Below the pieces are notes generated by a model, which was not told the DNA's origin, ran no database searches, and saw only the letters and a program-made list of their open reading frames with translations. From assembly GCA_022563255.1 (NCBI GenBank), contig JADFNS010000001.1, positions 62,001 to 126,000 of the forward strand: a stretch of 64,000 nt of DNA, in the 5' to 3' direction. Position 1 is the stretch's first letter. Each line of letters starts with the position of its first letter. The translations under genes and the position numbers were made by a program. Source of the DNA: Pseudomonadota bacterium. GTDB lineage: Bacteria; Pseudomonadota; Gammaproteobacteria; Steroidobacterales; Woeseiaceae. This document shows, piece after piece, positions 9,143 to 18,568 of this stretch.

Positions 9143-10885
9143 ATGGCTGGATTAATCCCTCAGGATTTTATCGATGATCTGATCGCAAGAGCAGATATCG
9201 TTGAGGTTGTCGGCCGTCGCGTACAATTGAAGAAAGCCGGACGCGAATTCAAGGCCTGTTGCCCCTTCCACGATGAAAAAACGCCCTCCTTTACGCTAAG
9301 TCCCGCCAAAGGCTTTTATCATTGCTTCGGCTGCGGCGCGCACGGCACGGCAATTGGCTTTCTTATGGAATTCGATCACCTGAGCTTCGTCGAAGCGATC
9401 GAGTCGCTGGCGAGTTCGATGGGTGTTGATGTACCGCGAAGCGAGAGCGACCAGCCCGCACGACGCTACGATGAATTGTTTTCGCTGCTGGATACGGTCG
9501 CTCGACATTGGCAAAAGTGCCTCAAGGAAACGCCTGCTGCGGTGGAATATTTGCGGAATCGCGGTATTGACGGATCGACCGCGAAACGGTTCGGCATTGG
9601 CTACGCGCCCGACGGCTGGAGCAACGTACTCGACAAGTTCGGCAAGTCGGAGGAGGCAACCGAACGACTGCTGGCGACGGGCCTGATCATCCGCAAGGAC
9701 AATGGCAAGCACTACGATCGCTTTCGCGAGCGCATCATGTTCCCGATCCGTGACCTGCGAGGCCGCACCATCGGGTTCGGGGGCCGAACGATGGGCGACG
9801 GCGAACCCAAGTACCTGAACTCCCCCGAAACGGTGCTGTTTCACAAGGGACGCGAACTCTATGGCATGTACGAAGCGAGGCAGGCATTGCGTCACATTGA
9901 TCGCCTCGTCGTTGTCGAGGGCTACATGGACACCATCGCGTTGGCCAGAAATGGCATCGATTACGCTGTCGCCACACTGGGCACGGCAACAACCATCGAA
10001 CACCTGAATCGACTGTTTCGCCTGACTGAGAACGTGTATTTCTCGTTTGACGGTGATCGGGCAGGCCGAAAGGCGGCATGGCGCGCGCTGGAAAACGCAT
10101 TGCCCCAAGTGCGCGAAGGCCGGCAAATACGGTTCGTATTTCTGCCGGAAGCGCACGACCCCGATAGCTACGTAAACGAGCACGGTGCCGACGCGTTCGT
10201 ACAACAACTGGACAGCAGCTTGCCTTTGTCCCAGTTCCTGATCAACGAACTGGCCAGTCAGGTGGACATGGAAACTATCGACGGTCGCGCGAAGCTGGCG
10301 GAGATGGCCAGGCCACTCGTTAACCGACTACCGGCAGGCGTGTATCGGGAATTGCTGATAGAGGGCCTGGCGGAGGCCGTCGGACTGGCCGCGTCGAAGC
10401 TCAACAAGATTATTGCTGGCGGGACGACACATGAACGATCGCGATATTCCGGCGCGGTAACGGCCAAAAAACGTCCGTCAACTTTAGGTGGCGGCAAGCC
10501 CTCGATCGTGCGCAGGGCCATTACATTGCTCCTGAATTGCCCCGCTGCAGGTGTCGATCTGGATCTCGGGAAACTGGCCGGCGTCAACCGCCCCGGCGTG
10601 GATTTATTGGCGGCGCTTATTGAAACTGTGCAGTCCGAACCCAATATTACGACGGCGGGATTGTTGGAGCGCTGGCGACACGACGACAAAGGTCGGCACT
10701 TGGGGAAACTGGCCGCCGCCGAGATTCCCGTGGACGAGGAGTTTGATACGGCAGCGGAGCTTGCGGAATGCCTGCAGCAGCTGGCCGTCGCCAGACGCAA
10801 GGAAAGAATCGATTTTCTAATTGAAAAACAGACAGTTACGGGCCTCACCGACGACGAGAGGTCGGAATTGAGACAGCAGAGGTAA
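9143..10885 (+). CDS. dnaG: DNA primase
   Basis: Synthesises RNA primers for chromosome replication. 580 aa, as in E. coli. Order of domains: CHC2-type zinc-binding domain (C40, H43, C61, C64, in CPFHDEKTPSF and YHCFGCG), RNA polymerase core, TOPRIM domain with VEGYMDTIAL and the acidic FDGDRAG, then a C-terminal helicase-binding region (about 440-580) that is less conserved. Start ATG 9143. It lies between yqeY and rpoD, the standard macromolecular-synthesis order. Confidence 0.97.
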   Translation: MAGLIPQDFIDDLIARADIVEVVGRRVQLKKAGREFKACCPFHDEKTPSFTLSPAKGFYHCFGCGAHGTAIGFLMEFDHLSFVEAIESLASSMGVDVPRSESDQPARRYDELFSLLDTVARHWQKCLKETPAAVEYLRNRGIDGSTAKRFGIGYAPDGWSNVLDKFGKSEEATERLLATGLIIRKDNGKHYDRFRERIMFPIRDLRGRTIGFGGRTMGDGEPKYLNSPETVLFHKGRELYGMYEARQALRHIDRLVVVEGYMDTIALARNGIDYAVATLGTATTIEHLNRLFRLTENVYFSFDGDRAGRKAAWRALENALPQVREGRQIRFVFLPEAHDPDSYVNEHGADAFVQQLDSSLPLSQFLINELASQVDMETIDGRAKLAEMARPLVNRLPAGVYRELLIEGLAEAVGLAASKLNKIIAGGTTHERSRYSGAVTAKKRPSTLGGGKPSIVRRAITLLLNCPAAGVDLDLGKLAGVNRPGVDLLAALIETVQSEPNITTAGLLERWRHDDKGRHLGKLAAAEIPVDEEFDTAAELAECLQQLAVARRKERIDFLIEKQTVTGLTDDERSELRQQR

Positions 10886-10929
10886 ATACGTAACTCAATG
10901 AAAAAAATATAGATTGTCCCCATTCAAAA

Positions 10930-10943
10930 GAGTAAAATTACTC
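10930..10943. promoter_or_regulatory. 14-bp AT-rich palindrome between dnaG and rpoD
   Basis: GAGTAA-AA-TTACTC, a perfect 6-bp inverted repeat in the 89-bp dnaG-rpoD gap, ending 31 bases before the rpoD start. It could be a weak stem, an RNase processing site or a protein site; there is no U-tract, so it is not an evident terminator. Confidence 0.35.
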
Positions 10944-10974
10944 GTTTGTATCTTTTACACGTAGGAATTTCATC

Positions 10975-12786
<1,812 letters not shown>

Positions 12787-12846
12787 ATTAACGCTGTCCG
12801 CAAGATACTGCCCAACTTGTGAATCCAAAGCTTAGGTGGCGCGAAA

Positions 12847-13245
12847 GTGTTTAGTTACATTCGAAATTCAGGCGGCGCAGCTGGTTCGATGCCACTTTTT
12901 GCTGTCGTCGCCTCGTTTGCGGCGTGCACAACAGTATCGACGCTGCCCGACCCGTTAGCAGCGGGCTGGGACGGCGTCCCCGTATGTCAGCTGTTGCACG
13001 AAGATTTGAAGCAAAGAATTCTGCGATGTACCTTCGAGCCCGGTGTGGGACATGAGCGCCATTTTCATGTCCGTCATTTCGGCTACGCTATCTCGGGTGG
13101 CCGAATGCAGATAACCGATGCGAGTGGAGTTCGAGTAGTTGACCTATCCACAGGAAGCAGTTTCACGAGTCCCGGCATACTCTGGCATGAGGTGATGAAC
13201 GTCGGTGATACAACGACGGACTTTCTAATCGTCGAACCCAAATGA
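12847..13245 (+). CDS. Small cupin-domain lipoprotein-like protein
   Basis: Unassigned enzyme or binding protein, 132 aa from GTG 12847 (alternative ATG at codon 15). The N-terminus looks like a secretion signal, with Ala-Ala-Cys at about residues 25-27 as a possible lipobox. The rest is a single cupin beta-barrel: ERHFHVRHFGYAISGG supplies the His cluster of the first cupin motif, and SPGILWHEVMNVGDT supplies the second-motif His. Such proteins bind a divalent metal, but no substrate can be inferred. It follows rpoD by 60 bp and its stop overlaps an ATG that opens only a 13-codon frame. Confidence 0.65.
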   Translation: MFSYIRNSGGAAGSMPLFAVVASFAACTTVSTLPDPLAAGWDGVPVCQLLHEDLKQRILRCTFEPGVGHERHFHVRHFGYAISGGRMQITDASGVRVVDLSTGSSFTSPGILWHEVMNVGDTTTDFLIVEPK

Positions 13246-13267
13246 CTCGGATAAAGGTGCCAGGTTT

Positions 13268-13798
13268 ATTTTTGATTCGATAGAAAAATGCTCGCTGCCT
13301 GACAATGCACTTCTGAACGATTACGTTCGCAAAGGCGCCTATACTGATTGCTTCAAAACGGACCTCGCCGGGGCCGTATCTCACGAGGATTTCGTGACTG
13401 GATTTTATACGACGTCGCTGTTCAAACTGGAGCGGCAAATACTGAAATGGGTGATATCCCGACCTTCTACTGATGCCCAGGCGACGCAGCTGGCCGCCGG
13501 GGAAATAGACACTTTCGCGGCGTGGCACGTGGAGGCTCGAGCCGATAATCAGATCCTGATGTGTGATTTTAGAAATCGCACTCGCTTGTGGTTAATGGTC
13601 GCCCCGCTGTTTGCAGACGGCGACGCCAGAACGATTTTGTATTTTGGGTCGGCAGTCATTCCTGTTCGCCGCGAGCCCAACGTCAAGGCGAGGATGGGAT
13701 GGCCTTTTTCAGCGTTGATCGGATTCCACACAATTTACTCTCAGGCACTCCTGTACTTTGCCAAAAAGCGTTTGCAAAGTCGGGGTTCTGACGGGTGA
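13268..13798 (+). CDS. Conserved-looking hypothetical protein without a canonical start codon
   Basis: Not recognised to family level. The open frame runs from 13229 to 13798, and coding-like sequence (for example KGAYTDCFKTDLAGAVSHED) begins well before the first GTG at 13394. No ATG, GTG or TTG lies in frame upstream of 13394. The best-placed alternative is ATT 13268, eight bases after AAAGGTG, giving 176 aa; ATA 13280 is another. A one-base frameshift after the ATG at 13242, which overlaps the cupin stop as ATGA, would also explain it. The protein has YTTSLFKLERQILK, DQ-type LMCDFRNRTRLWLMV and LYFGSAVIPV strands and a basic C-terminus. It is probably soluble. Confidence 0.5.
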   Translation: MFDSIEKCSLPDNALLNDYVRKGAYTDCFKTDLAGAVSHEDFVTGFYTTSLFKLERQILKWVISRPSTDAQATQLAAGEIDTFAAWHVEARADNQILMCDFRNRTRLWLMVAPLFADGDARTILYFGSAVIPVRREPNVKARMGWPFSALIGFHTIYSQALLYFAKKRLQSRGSDG

Positions 13799-13839
13799 AT
13801 TGGGGGTTCAAATGAATCGACCGTCCCGTCGGAAAAAGG

Positions 13840-13848
13840 TGCTAGAAT
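13840..13848 (+). promoter_or_regulatory. Extended -10 promoter for tRNA-Ile
   Basis: TGC-TAGAAT (TAGAAT 13843-13848) is an extended -10 element, followed by a GC-rich discriminator (GCCGCCCC), typical of stringently controlled stable-RNA promoters. No clear -35 hexamer is seen. The mature tRNA starts 14 bases after the -10. Confidence 0.55.
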
Positions 13849-13862
13849 GCCGCCCCTAGCGT

Positions 13863-14170
13863 GGGCCTGTAGCTCAGTTGGTTAGAGCAGGGGACTCATC
13901 ACAAAAGGTGCGTTTGGGCCGAAAGACCCAAAATGAACGGGATGAATTCAGGGAAACCTTAGCAGTTCGGCTGATGGCAATCCTGAGCCAAGCCGCGAGT
14001 ACACTCGCGGAAGGTGCAGAGACTACCTGAGGACTTCAGTGTCCTTAATAACAGGCTAGAGCGTCCCGCCCCTAACGATTCGGTCGAGGGTGATGAGATA
14101 GTCCGCTCCTTTCAGAAATGATTGGGCAAAGTGAATCCCTTGGTCCCAGGTTCAAGTCCTGGCGGGCCCA
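13863..14170 (+). tRNA. ileX: tRNA-Ile (CAU anticodon), split by a group I intron
   Basis: The two exons are 13863-13899 and 14134-14170. Joined, they give a 74-nt tRNA: acceptor stem GGGCCUG/CGGGCCC, D stem GCUC/GAGC, anticodon stem GGGGA/UCCCU, loop CU-CAU-AA, variable loop UGGUC, and T stem CCAGG/CCUGG with loop UUCAAGU. Anticodon CAU with the sequence around it matches the minor isoleucine tRNA of E. coli (ileX), whose C34 is changed to lysidine by TilS to read AUA, rather than a methionine tRNA. The CCA end is not encoded: A73 is followed by CCC. A short T-run (14174-14178) follows and may help termination. Confidence 0.93.
13900..14133 (+). ncRNA. Self-splicing group I intron (IC3-like) in the tRNA-Ile anticodon loop
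   Basis: A 234-nt intron placed right after the anticodon. The 5' exon ends CAU and can pair with an internal guide GUG (13908-13910), leaving the U-G wobble at the splice site; the intron ends in G (14133). Core pairings seen: P2 TTTGGG/CCCAAA (13913-18/13927-32); P3 CGGGA/TCCCG (13938-42/14064-68); P4 TCAGG/CCTGA (13948-52/13982-86); P6 hairpin CCGCGAG/CTCGCGG (13993-99/14004-10); P7 GACTA/TAGTC (14021-25/14099-103). The R-type GGTGCAGAGACTA and S-type AGATAGTCC elements are canonical. It has no ORF. It resembles the known Azoarcus tRNA-Ile(CAU) intron, which also has a CAU exon and a GUG guide. Confidence 0.93.
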
Positions 14171-14197
14171 CCCTTTTTCCACGTTAGTGCCGAATTG

Positions 14198-15139
14198 CTA
14201 GATCACCCAGGCGATGTCCGGCAACCACGCCTGCCAATAAGCATGTTTTTTCAGTAGTTCGACCTGTGCCGCCGCATCCGTGCGCTCGATCAAAGTCAAA
14301 CGATTCCCCGGCCGTAGCTGGCCCAGCAAATGCAGGTCGGCGCGAATGACTTTGGCGACGCGCGCGTAACCACCGGTCGTCTGCGCGTCCACGGACAACA
14401 TGAATAGCTCGCCGTCCTCAGGGCACTGGACGATGCCGGGAAACACCGGCGCGCTGGGCATGCGGCCCTCTGAACGAATATCGAATTTCTGCCCTTCGAG
14501 CTTCATGCCCATGCGATCGCTGCGGTCGCCGATTTCGAAACGCCTGTCGTACAATTTCTCCGGCTCAAGCAACAAGTTGGTCTCGCATGACCGACCCGCC
14601 CTGAGCGTCCAGGAAACGAGCATTGGCGGCTTGAACTCATCCGGTGTCCTCATCGGCTGTGCGACACACGTTGGTCTGTCCAGAGCTAACCGGTCGTCTC
14701 GCCGCAGCGCCCGGCCCTGATGCCCCCCCAGCCCCGCCGGTAAGTACGTTGAACTGGAACCCAGTATGTCGCTCGCCACCAGACCGCCGGCAAACGCTAT
14801 GTAACTCCGCGCTCCGTGCTCCGCGGTGCCGATGACGACCTGATCGCCGGCATTTACCTGCAGCGTTTCATGCTGCGGCACTGCCCGCTCATTGATCGTG
14901 CATTTCGCCGTCGCGCCGGTGACGGCCAGAGACACTTCGAGTTGCGCCTCGAACGCCATACCCGTCAACGTCACTTCGAGTGCGGGCGCAAACGGCCCGT
15001 TGCCGACGAGGCGATTCGCCAGGGCCATTGACAACGGATCGGCAGCACCGCTCGCTGGTACGCCCAGATGCCGCAGCCCGGTTCTGGGAGCCGCCTGAAT
15101 GGTCGTTTGCAAACCTGGCTTCAGAATACGAATCGTCAC
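14198..15139 (-). CDS. pxpC: 5-oxoprolinase subunit C (KipA / biotin-dependent carboxyltransferase-like)
   Basis: Subunit of the prokaryotic PxpABC 5-oxoprolinase, which hydrolyses pyroglutamate to glutamate with ATP. 313 aa, the normal length. N-terminal LKPGLQTTIQAAPRTGLRHLGVPASGAAD and central FAGGLVASDILGSSSTYLPAG (shortened here in description) match the AHS2 fold. It is the last gene of the minus-strand pxpA-pxpB-pxpC set, and its ATG overlaps the pxpB stop as ATGA. It ends 28 bp from the tRNA-Ile gene on the other strand. Confidence 0.92.
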   Translation of the reverse strand: MTIRILKPGLQTTIQAAPRTGLRHLGVPASGAADPLSMALANRLVGNGPFAPALEVTLTGMAFEAQLEVSLAVTGATAKCTINERAVPQHETLQVNAGDQVVIGTAEHGARSYIAFAGGLVASDILGSSSTYLPAGLGGHQGRALRRDDRLALDRPTCVAQPMRTPDEFKPPMLVSWTLRAGRSCETNLLLEPEKLYDRRFEIGDRSDRMGMKLEGQKFDIRSEGRMPSAPVFPGIVQCPEDGELFMLSVDAQTTGGYARVAKVIRADLHLLGQLRPGNRLTLIERTDAAAQVELLKKHAYWQAWLPDIAWVI

Positions 15140-15756
15140 GATCTGTCTGCAACAACAAATCTGATTTTCATTCCTGCCTTGAGAATAAATGGATTCGCCG
15201 CTGCCGCGTCAAACAACGGCAACGCCGTGTAACCAATCAGCGGCCAGCCGCCCGGTCCCTGCAACGCGTAAAGACCGGTTCTGCCGTCGGCAATGCCGAC
15301 CGAACCTGCCGCAACGCGTACCCGTGGTTCTTTGAGTCGCGGTACTCGCAATTTAGAATCCAGCCCGCCAATGTAAGCAAACCCTGGCGTAAAACCGAGC
15401 ATGTCCACTTCGTACTCACCGGCCGTGTGCAGCGCGACGAACGCTTCGGCTGACATCTGCAACTGCTCGCAGACAGTGGCGAAGTCCGGGCCCGCGTCAC
15501 CTCCATAGACGATGGGTATCTCCACCAGCGTCGCCTGCTGCTCCGACACGTCTTGCAGTTCTCGCTGTGCATTTTTGAGCAGGTTTCGTGCCGCGTCGCG
15601 ATCGATGTTGAGCGTGTCGTACCGGACCACCACAGAATCAATGCCTGCAACGACCTCGAGCCACGCGGCGCCTGCACGCAACTGATCCGCAAGCGATTGC
15701 GCTGCGCGTGGGCTGGATACCTCGACGCCAATCAGATCATCGCCGACGGATTGCAC
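15136..15756 (-). CDS. pxpB: 5-oxoprolinase subunit B (KipI / allophanate hydrolase subunit 1-like)
   Basis: Partner of PxpC in ATP-dependent 5-oxoproline cleavage. About 206 aa from GTG 15754-15756 (alternative GTG 15787-15789, which would add 11 residues and match the E. coli N-terminus slightly better). GGAG lies four bases upstream of the chosen start. Signature segments are IPIVYGGDAGPD, MLGFTPGFAYIGGL, PRVRVAAGSVGIAD and GPGGWPLIGYT. Its start overlaps the end of pxpA by about 20 bp and its stop overlaps pxpC by 4 bp, so the three are translationally coupled. Confidence 0.91.
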   Translation of the reverse strand: MQSVGDDLIGVEVSSPRAAQSLADQLRAGAAWLEVVAGIDSVVVRYDTLNIDRDAARNLLKNAQRELQDVSEQQATLVEIPIVYGGDAGPDFATVCEQLQMSAEAFVALHTAGEYEVDMLGFTPGFAYIGGLDSKLRVPRLKEPRVRVAAGSVGIADGRTGLYALQGPGGWPLIGYTALPLFDAAAANPFILKAGMKIRFVVADRS

Positions 15757-16456
15757 GTATCTCCACCCCCCTTTTTTCCAACGCGTCACGTACGGCTTTT
15801 GCAGCCTCAACGCAGCCCGGCGTATCCCCGTGGATACACAAGGTATCTGCTTTCTGCGACTGCGACAGCGCCTGTGCCACAATGACCTCCAGACTCTCGT
15901 GCACAGCGCCCGCGGCAGTCCTCGGCACCAGTTGTCCGTCGTCCTGATAAGCGCGGTCGACGAACGCCTCAGCGATAAATTTCAATGAGCGATTCGCGGC
16001 GGCGCCCTCGAGTTCGCTACCGGACATGCCAACGATCTCCGCCTCAGGCGCAGCCTCAATTACGGCGCTTACAACGAGTTCGGCGATACCAGGATCCGTC
16101 ACGACGTCGTTATACAATGCGCCGTGTGGTTTCACATGCGTGACGACGGCGTCCTGCTCCGCCGCGATCTTCCGCAGGGTCTGTATTTGCCCGATCAGGG
16201 ACAAACGCAGGTCGTCACCACCCACATACCGACTCCTGCGCCCAAAGCCCTTTGCATCCGGATACGCTGGATGAGCACCAATCGCAACATCGTGCGCTAA
16301 TGCCGCCGCGACCGTCGAGCGCATACTCGCCGCATCACCGGCATGACCACCGCAGGCGATGTTGCAACTGCTAACAACGGCGAGAAGCTCGGCGTCATAG
16401 AAACCCCCTTCGCCGAGGTCGGCGTTCAGATCAATAAACGAAACCATCGTCGTCAT
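15737..16456 (-). CDS. pxpA: 5-oxoprolinase subunit A (LamB/YcsF family)
   Basis: Subunit A of the PxpABC 5-oxoprolinase; it belongs to the LamB/YcsF family with a TIM-barrel-like fold. 239 aa from ATG 16454-16456 (a second ATG three codons later is equally plausible). The metal/substrate motif IDLNADLGEG is at the N-terminus, followed by CNIACGGHAGD, GAHPAYPD and VKPHGALYN. It is the first gene of the pxpABC operon and is divergent from an SDR gene across about 42 bp, which must contain both promoters or their -10 regions. Confidence 0.93.
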   Translation of the reverse strand: MTTMVSFIDLNADLGEGGFYDAELLAVVSSCNIACGGHAGDAASMRSTVAAALAHDVAIGAHPAYPDAKGFGRRSRYVGGDDLRLSLIGQIQTLRKIAAEQDAVVTHVKPHGALYNDVVTDPGIAELVVSAVIEAAPEAEIVGMSGSELEGAAANRSLKFIAEAFVDRAYQDDGQLVPRTAAGAVHESLEVIVAQALSQSQKADTLCIHGDTPGCVEAAKAVRDALEKRGVEIRAIRRR

Positions 16457-16498
16457 GGGATACACTGGATAACACGATTGCTGTCGTTGGGGAAGATC

Positions 16499-17233
16499 AT
16501 GAGCGTTGCCCTCGTTACTGGCGCCAGCTCCGGCATAGGAGCCTCTATCGCCATCGCGTTTGCGGAGGCCGGTTGGGATGTGATGGCCGCCGGCAGAGAC
16601 GAGGGGCGACTCGAAGAGGTCGCCGATACATCCGACAACATCGCCATCTGGTCCGGGGAACTGATCGAGTCGGATGAGTGCAACGAACTGGTGGCCGACA
16701 CAATCGATGAATTCGGGCGGCTGGACTGCCTGGTAAATTGTGCAGGCGTCATCGTGCGCGCAAATGTCGCCGATACCCGCGATGAGGACTGGCGCTACAC
16801 GATGGCGATCAATCTCGATGTGCCGTTCTTTCTCAGCCGGGCTGCATTGCCGCAATTGCTGCAATCAACCGGCAGCATCGTCAACATCGCCTCGACCTGG
16901 GGCCTCAAAGGCGGTGACCGTGCGGCCGCCTACTGCGCCAGCAAAGGCGCGATCGTATTGCTGACGAAAGCGATGGCAATTGATCATGCGCGTGATGGCT
17001 TGCGAATCAACGCTGTTTGTCCGGGCGATATCGACACTCCGATGCTTAGCAACGAGGCGCAAGACAGCGGCGTCGACACCGATGATTACATCGCGCAACT
17101 GGCCGAGGAAAGTCCGAACGGTCGCCTGGGTACGCCCGAGGAAATCGCCGCTCTGGTCGTCTTTCTTGCCAGCGATGCCGCGACGCATATCACCGGCACG
17201 GCCATTTCGATTGACGGTGGAATGTCAGCTTAG
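16499..17233 (+). CDS. Short-chain dehydrogenase/reductase
   Basis: Classical SDR, 244 aa from ATG 16499 (GGGGAAG just upstream). TGASSGIG is the NAD(P) loop, the central motif NCAG is at about residues 80-83, and the catalytic Tyr and Lys are in YCASKGA. The C-terminus ends ITGTAISIDGGMSA. Residue choice after beta-2 (AAGRDEGR) suggests NADP preference, but this is weak. Substrate is unknown. It is divergent from pxpA and convergent with tldE, with 18 bp between stops. Confidence 0.87.
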   Translation: MSVALVTGASSGIGASIAIAFAEAGWDVMAAGRDEGRLEEVADTSDNIAIWSGELIESDECNELVADTIDEFGRLDCLVNCAGVIVRANVADTRDEDWRYTMAINLDVPFFLSRAALPQLLQSTGSIVNIASTWGLKGGDRAAAYCASKGAIVLLTKAMAIDHARDGLRINAVCPGDIDTPMLSNEAQDSGVDTDDYIAQLAEESPNGRLGTPEEIAALVVFLASDAATHITGTAISIDGGMSA

Positions 17234-17251
17234 CGAGTGCAGTGGCGACTC

Positions 17252-18568
17252 TTACGTTCCGGAGAAATTCACGTCCGCGAAAACCAGTGTCGGTGACAGC
17301 GTCGATGAATACGGATACACGTCGTTGCCGACCATCTCCAGACGACCGAACAGATCTTTCAGATTACCCGTAACGTTCATTTCGCTCACGGGCCGACCAA
17401 TTTGGCCATTCTCGATCATGTGACCGCGAATACCGAGCGAAAAGTCACCTGTCGTATTGTCCGCGTTGCCACCGAGCCATGACGTGACATAGACGCCTGC
17501 GCCTGCCTCTCCAAGAATCTCTGCAAGCGACTTGTCGCTGGTGCCGACAATACGATTCGAAGACGAACCCGTCGTCGGCGCCATACCCGCCTTGCGACCG
17601 TAGTAGGTATCAACGTAGAGATTCCTGACGACGCCGGCCTCGACGATGGGTATCACCTTCGCGGAGATGCCTTCGCCGTCATAAAGTCGCGATGAAAAAC
17701 CACGCTTGAGGAGCGGGTTGTCGATTACTGTCAGCTTGTCGCTGAACGCGCGTTCGCCCAGCAGATCAGCCCAGTAAGACTGCCCCTGTTGAACCCGCCG
17801 CGCATTCGCCGGTCCCAGAAGCCGACCGATCAGCGCACCGGCAGCTCGGGAATCGACCACCATCGTCGTCCTGACCGTCGGTCCTTTCGTGGAATCGAGC
17901 CGGGACAATGCACGCTCCAGTGCCATTCCAGCTACTTCAGATGCTGGCGGCAAAGCGCCGATATGCGGACTGCCCGCGTAAAACCCACCCGATGCGCGTT
18001 TGTCACCCTGGTCTTTCAGTGTGACGTTGGCGCCGTACCAGCAGTAAGTAGATCGACTGCTCCCCGAGAAACCGTTGCTGCTGACGGACGCCGACTGGCT
18101 GCTGCCATCGTAGACCCCGGTGGTCGCGGAAATAACGCGCGCGTGGTCCGTCGCGATACCGTCAATCGTCTGGCACCACTCCATGCGCTGCTCGCGATCG
18201 AGATCGGCGACGGCAGAATCGACGAGATCCAGATCGACGTCCGGTCGATCGAGAAACAATTCCTCGGGCGTGATTTGCCGAAATTCGTCTGGTTCCAGCG
18301 CTTTGGTGATCGCAATCGCTTCGGACACGAAATCCTTGAGGCGTTCGATGTTCAGATCGGTAGTCCGGTGACTGGAATAACGTCCGTTAACGTAGACCTG
18401 GATGGCCAGACTTTGCGAGGTCGCGTCTTTTACGGTTTCCAGCGCCCCGTCGCGATATTCAAAGCTGACGTCGCGGCTATTACTCGTTGTCGCCCTGACT
18501 TCCTGCGCGCCAGCACGCTTGGCAAGCTCGACCGCCTGTTGCGCGCGACGCAAGAGATCAGCCGACAT
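17252..18568 (-). CDS. pmbA: TldE/PmbA-family protein
   Basis: Partner subunit of the TldD/TldE heterodimeric metalloprotease, which in E. coli processes microcin B17 and degrades CcdA. 438 aa. It shows the family's SFEYRDGALETVKDA and GFSGS segments and a conserved C-terminal IENGQIGRPVSEMNVTGNL. It lacks the HExxxH motif, as expected for TldE. No signal peptide is visible, unlike the TldD encoded just upstream. It overlaps tldD by 11 bp. Confidence 0.92.
   Translation of the reverse strand: MSADLLRRAQQAVELAKRAGAQEVRATTSNSRDVSFEYRDGALETVKDATSQSLAIQVYVNGRYSSHRTTDLNIERLKDFVSEAIAITKALEPDEFRQITPEELFLDRPDVDLDLVDSAVADLDREQRMEWCQTIDGIATDHARVISATTGVYDGSSQSASVSSNGFSGSSRSTYCWYGANVTLKDQGDKRASGGFYAGSPHIGALPPASEVAGMALERALSRLDSTKGPTVRTTMVVDSRAAGALIGRLLGPANARRVQQGQSYWADLLGERAFSDKLTVIDNPLLKRGFSSRLYDGEGISAKVIPIVEAGVVRNLYVDTYYGRKAGMAPTTGSSSNRIVGTSDKSLAEILGEAGAGVYVTSWLGGNADNTTGDFSLGIRGHMIENGQIGRPVSEMNVTGNLKDLFGRLEMVGNDVYPYSSTLSPTLVFADVNFSGT

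Noticed and set aside
9296-10207. 303-codon open frame on the minus strand opposite dnaG
   Set aside because: Lies wholly antisense to dnaG, lacks recognisable domains and a ribosome-binding site; typical antisense openness of moderately GC-rich genes.
13242-13283. 13-codon frame beginning at the ATG overlapping the cupin stop
   Set aside because: Too short and ends in TAG; kept only as a possible frameshift origin for the next gene.
13863-14170. tmRNA, group II intron or prophage attachment site
   Set aside because: P3-P7 core and splice rules fit group I; no intron-encoded protein, no integrase or phage genes beside the tRNA.
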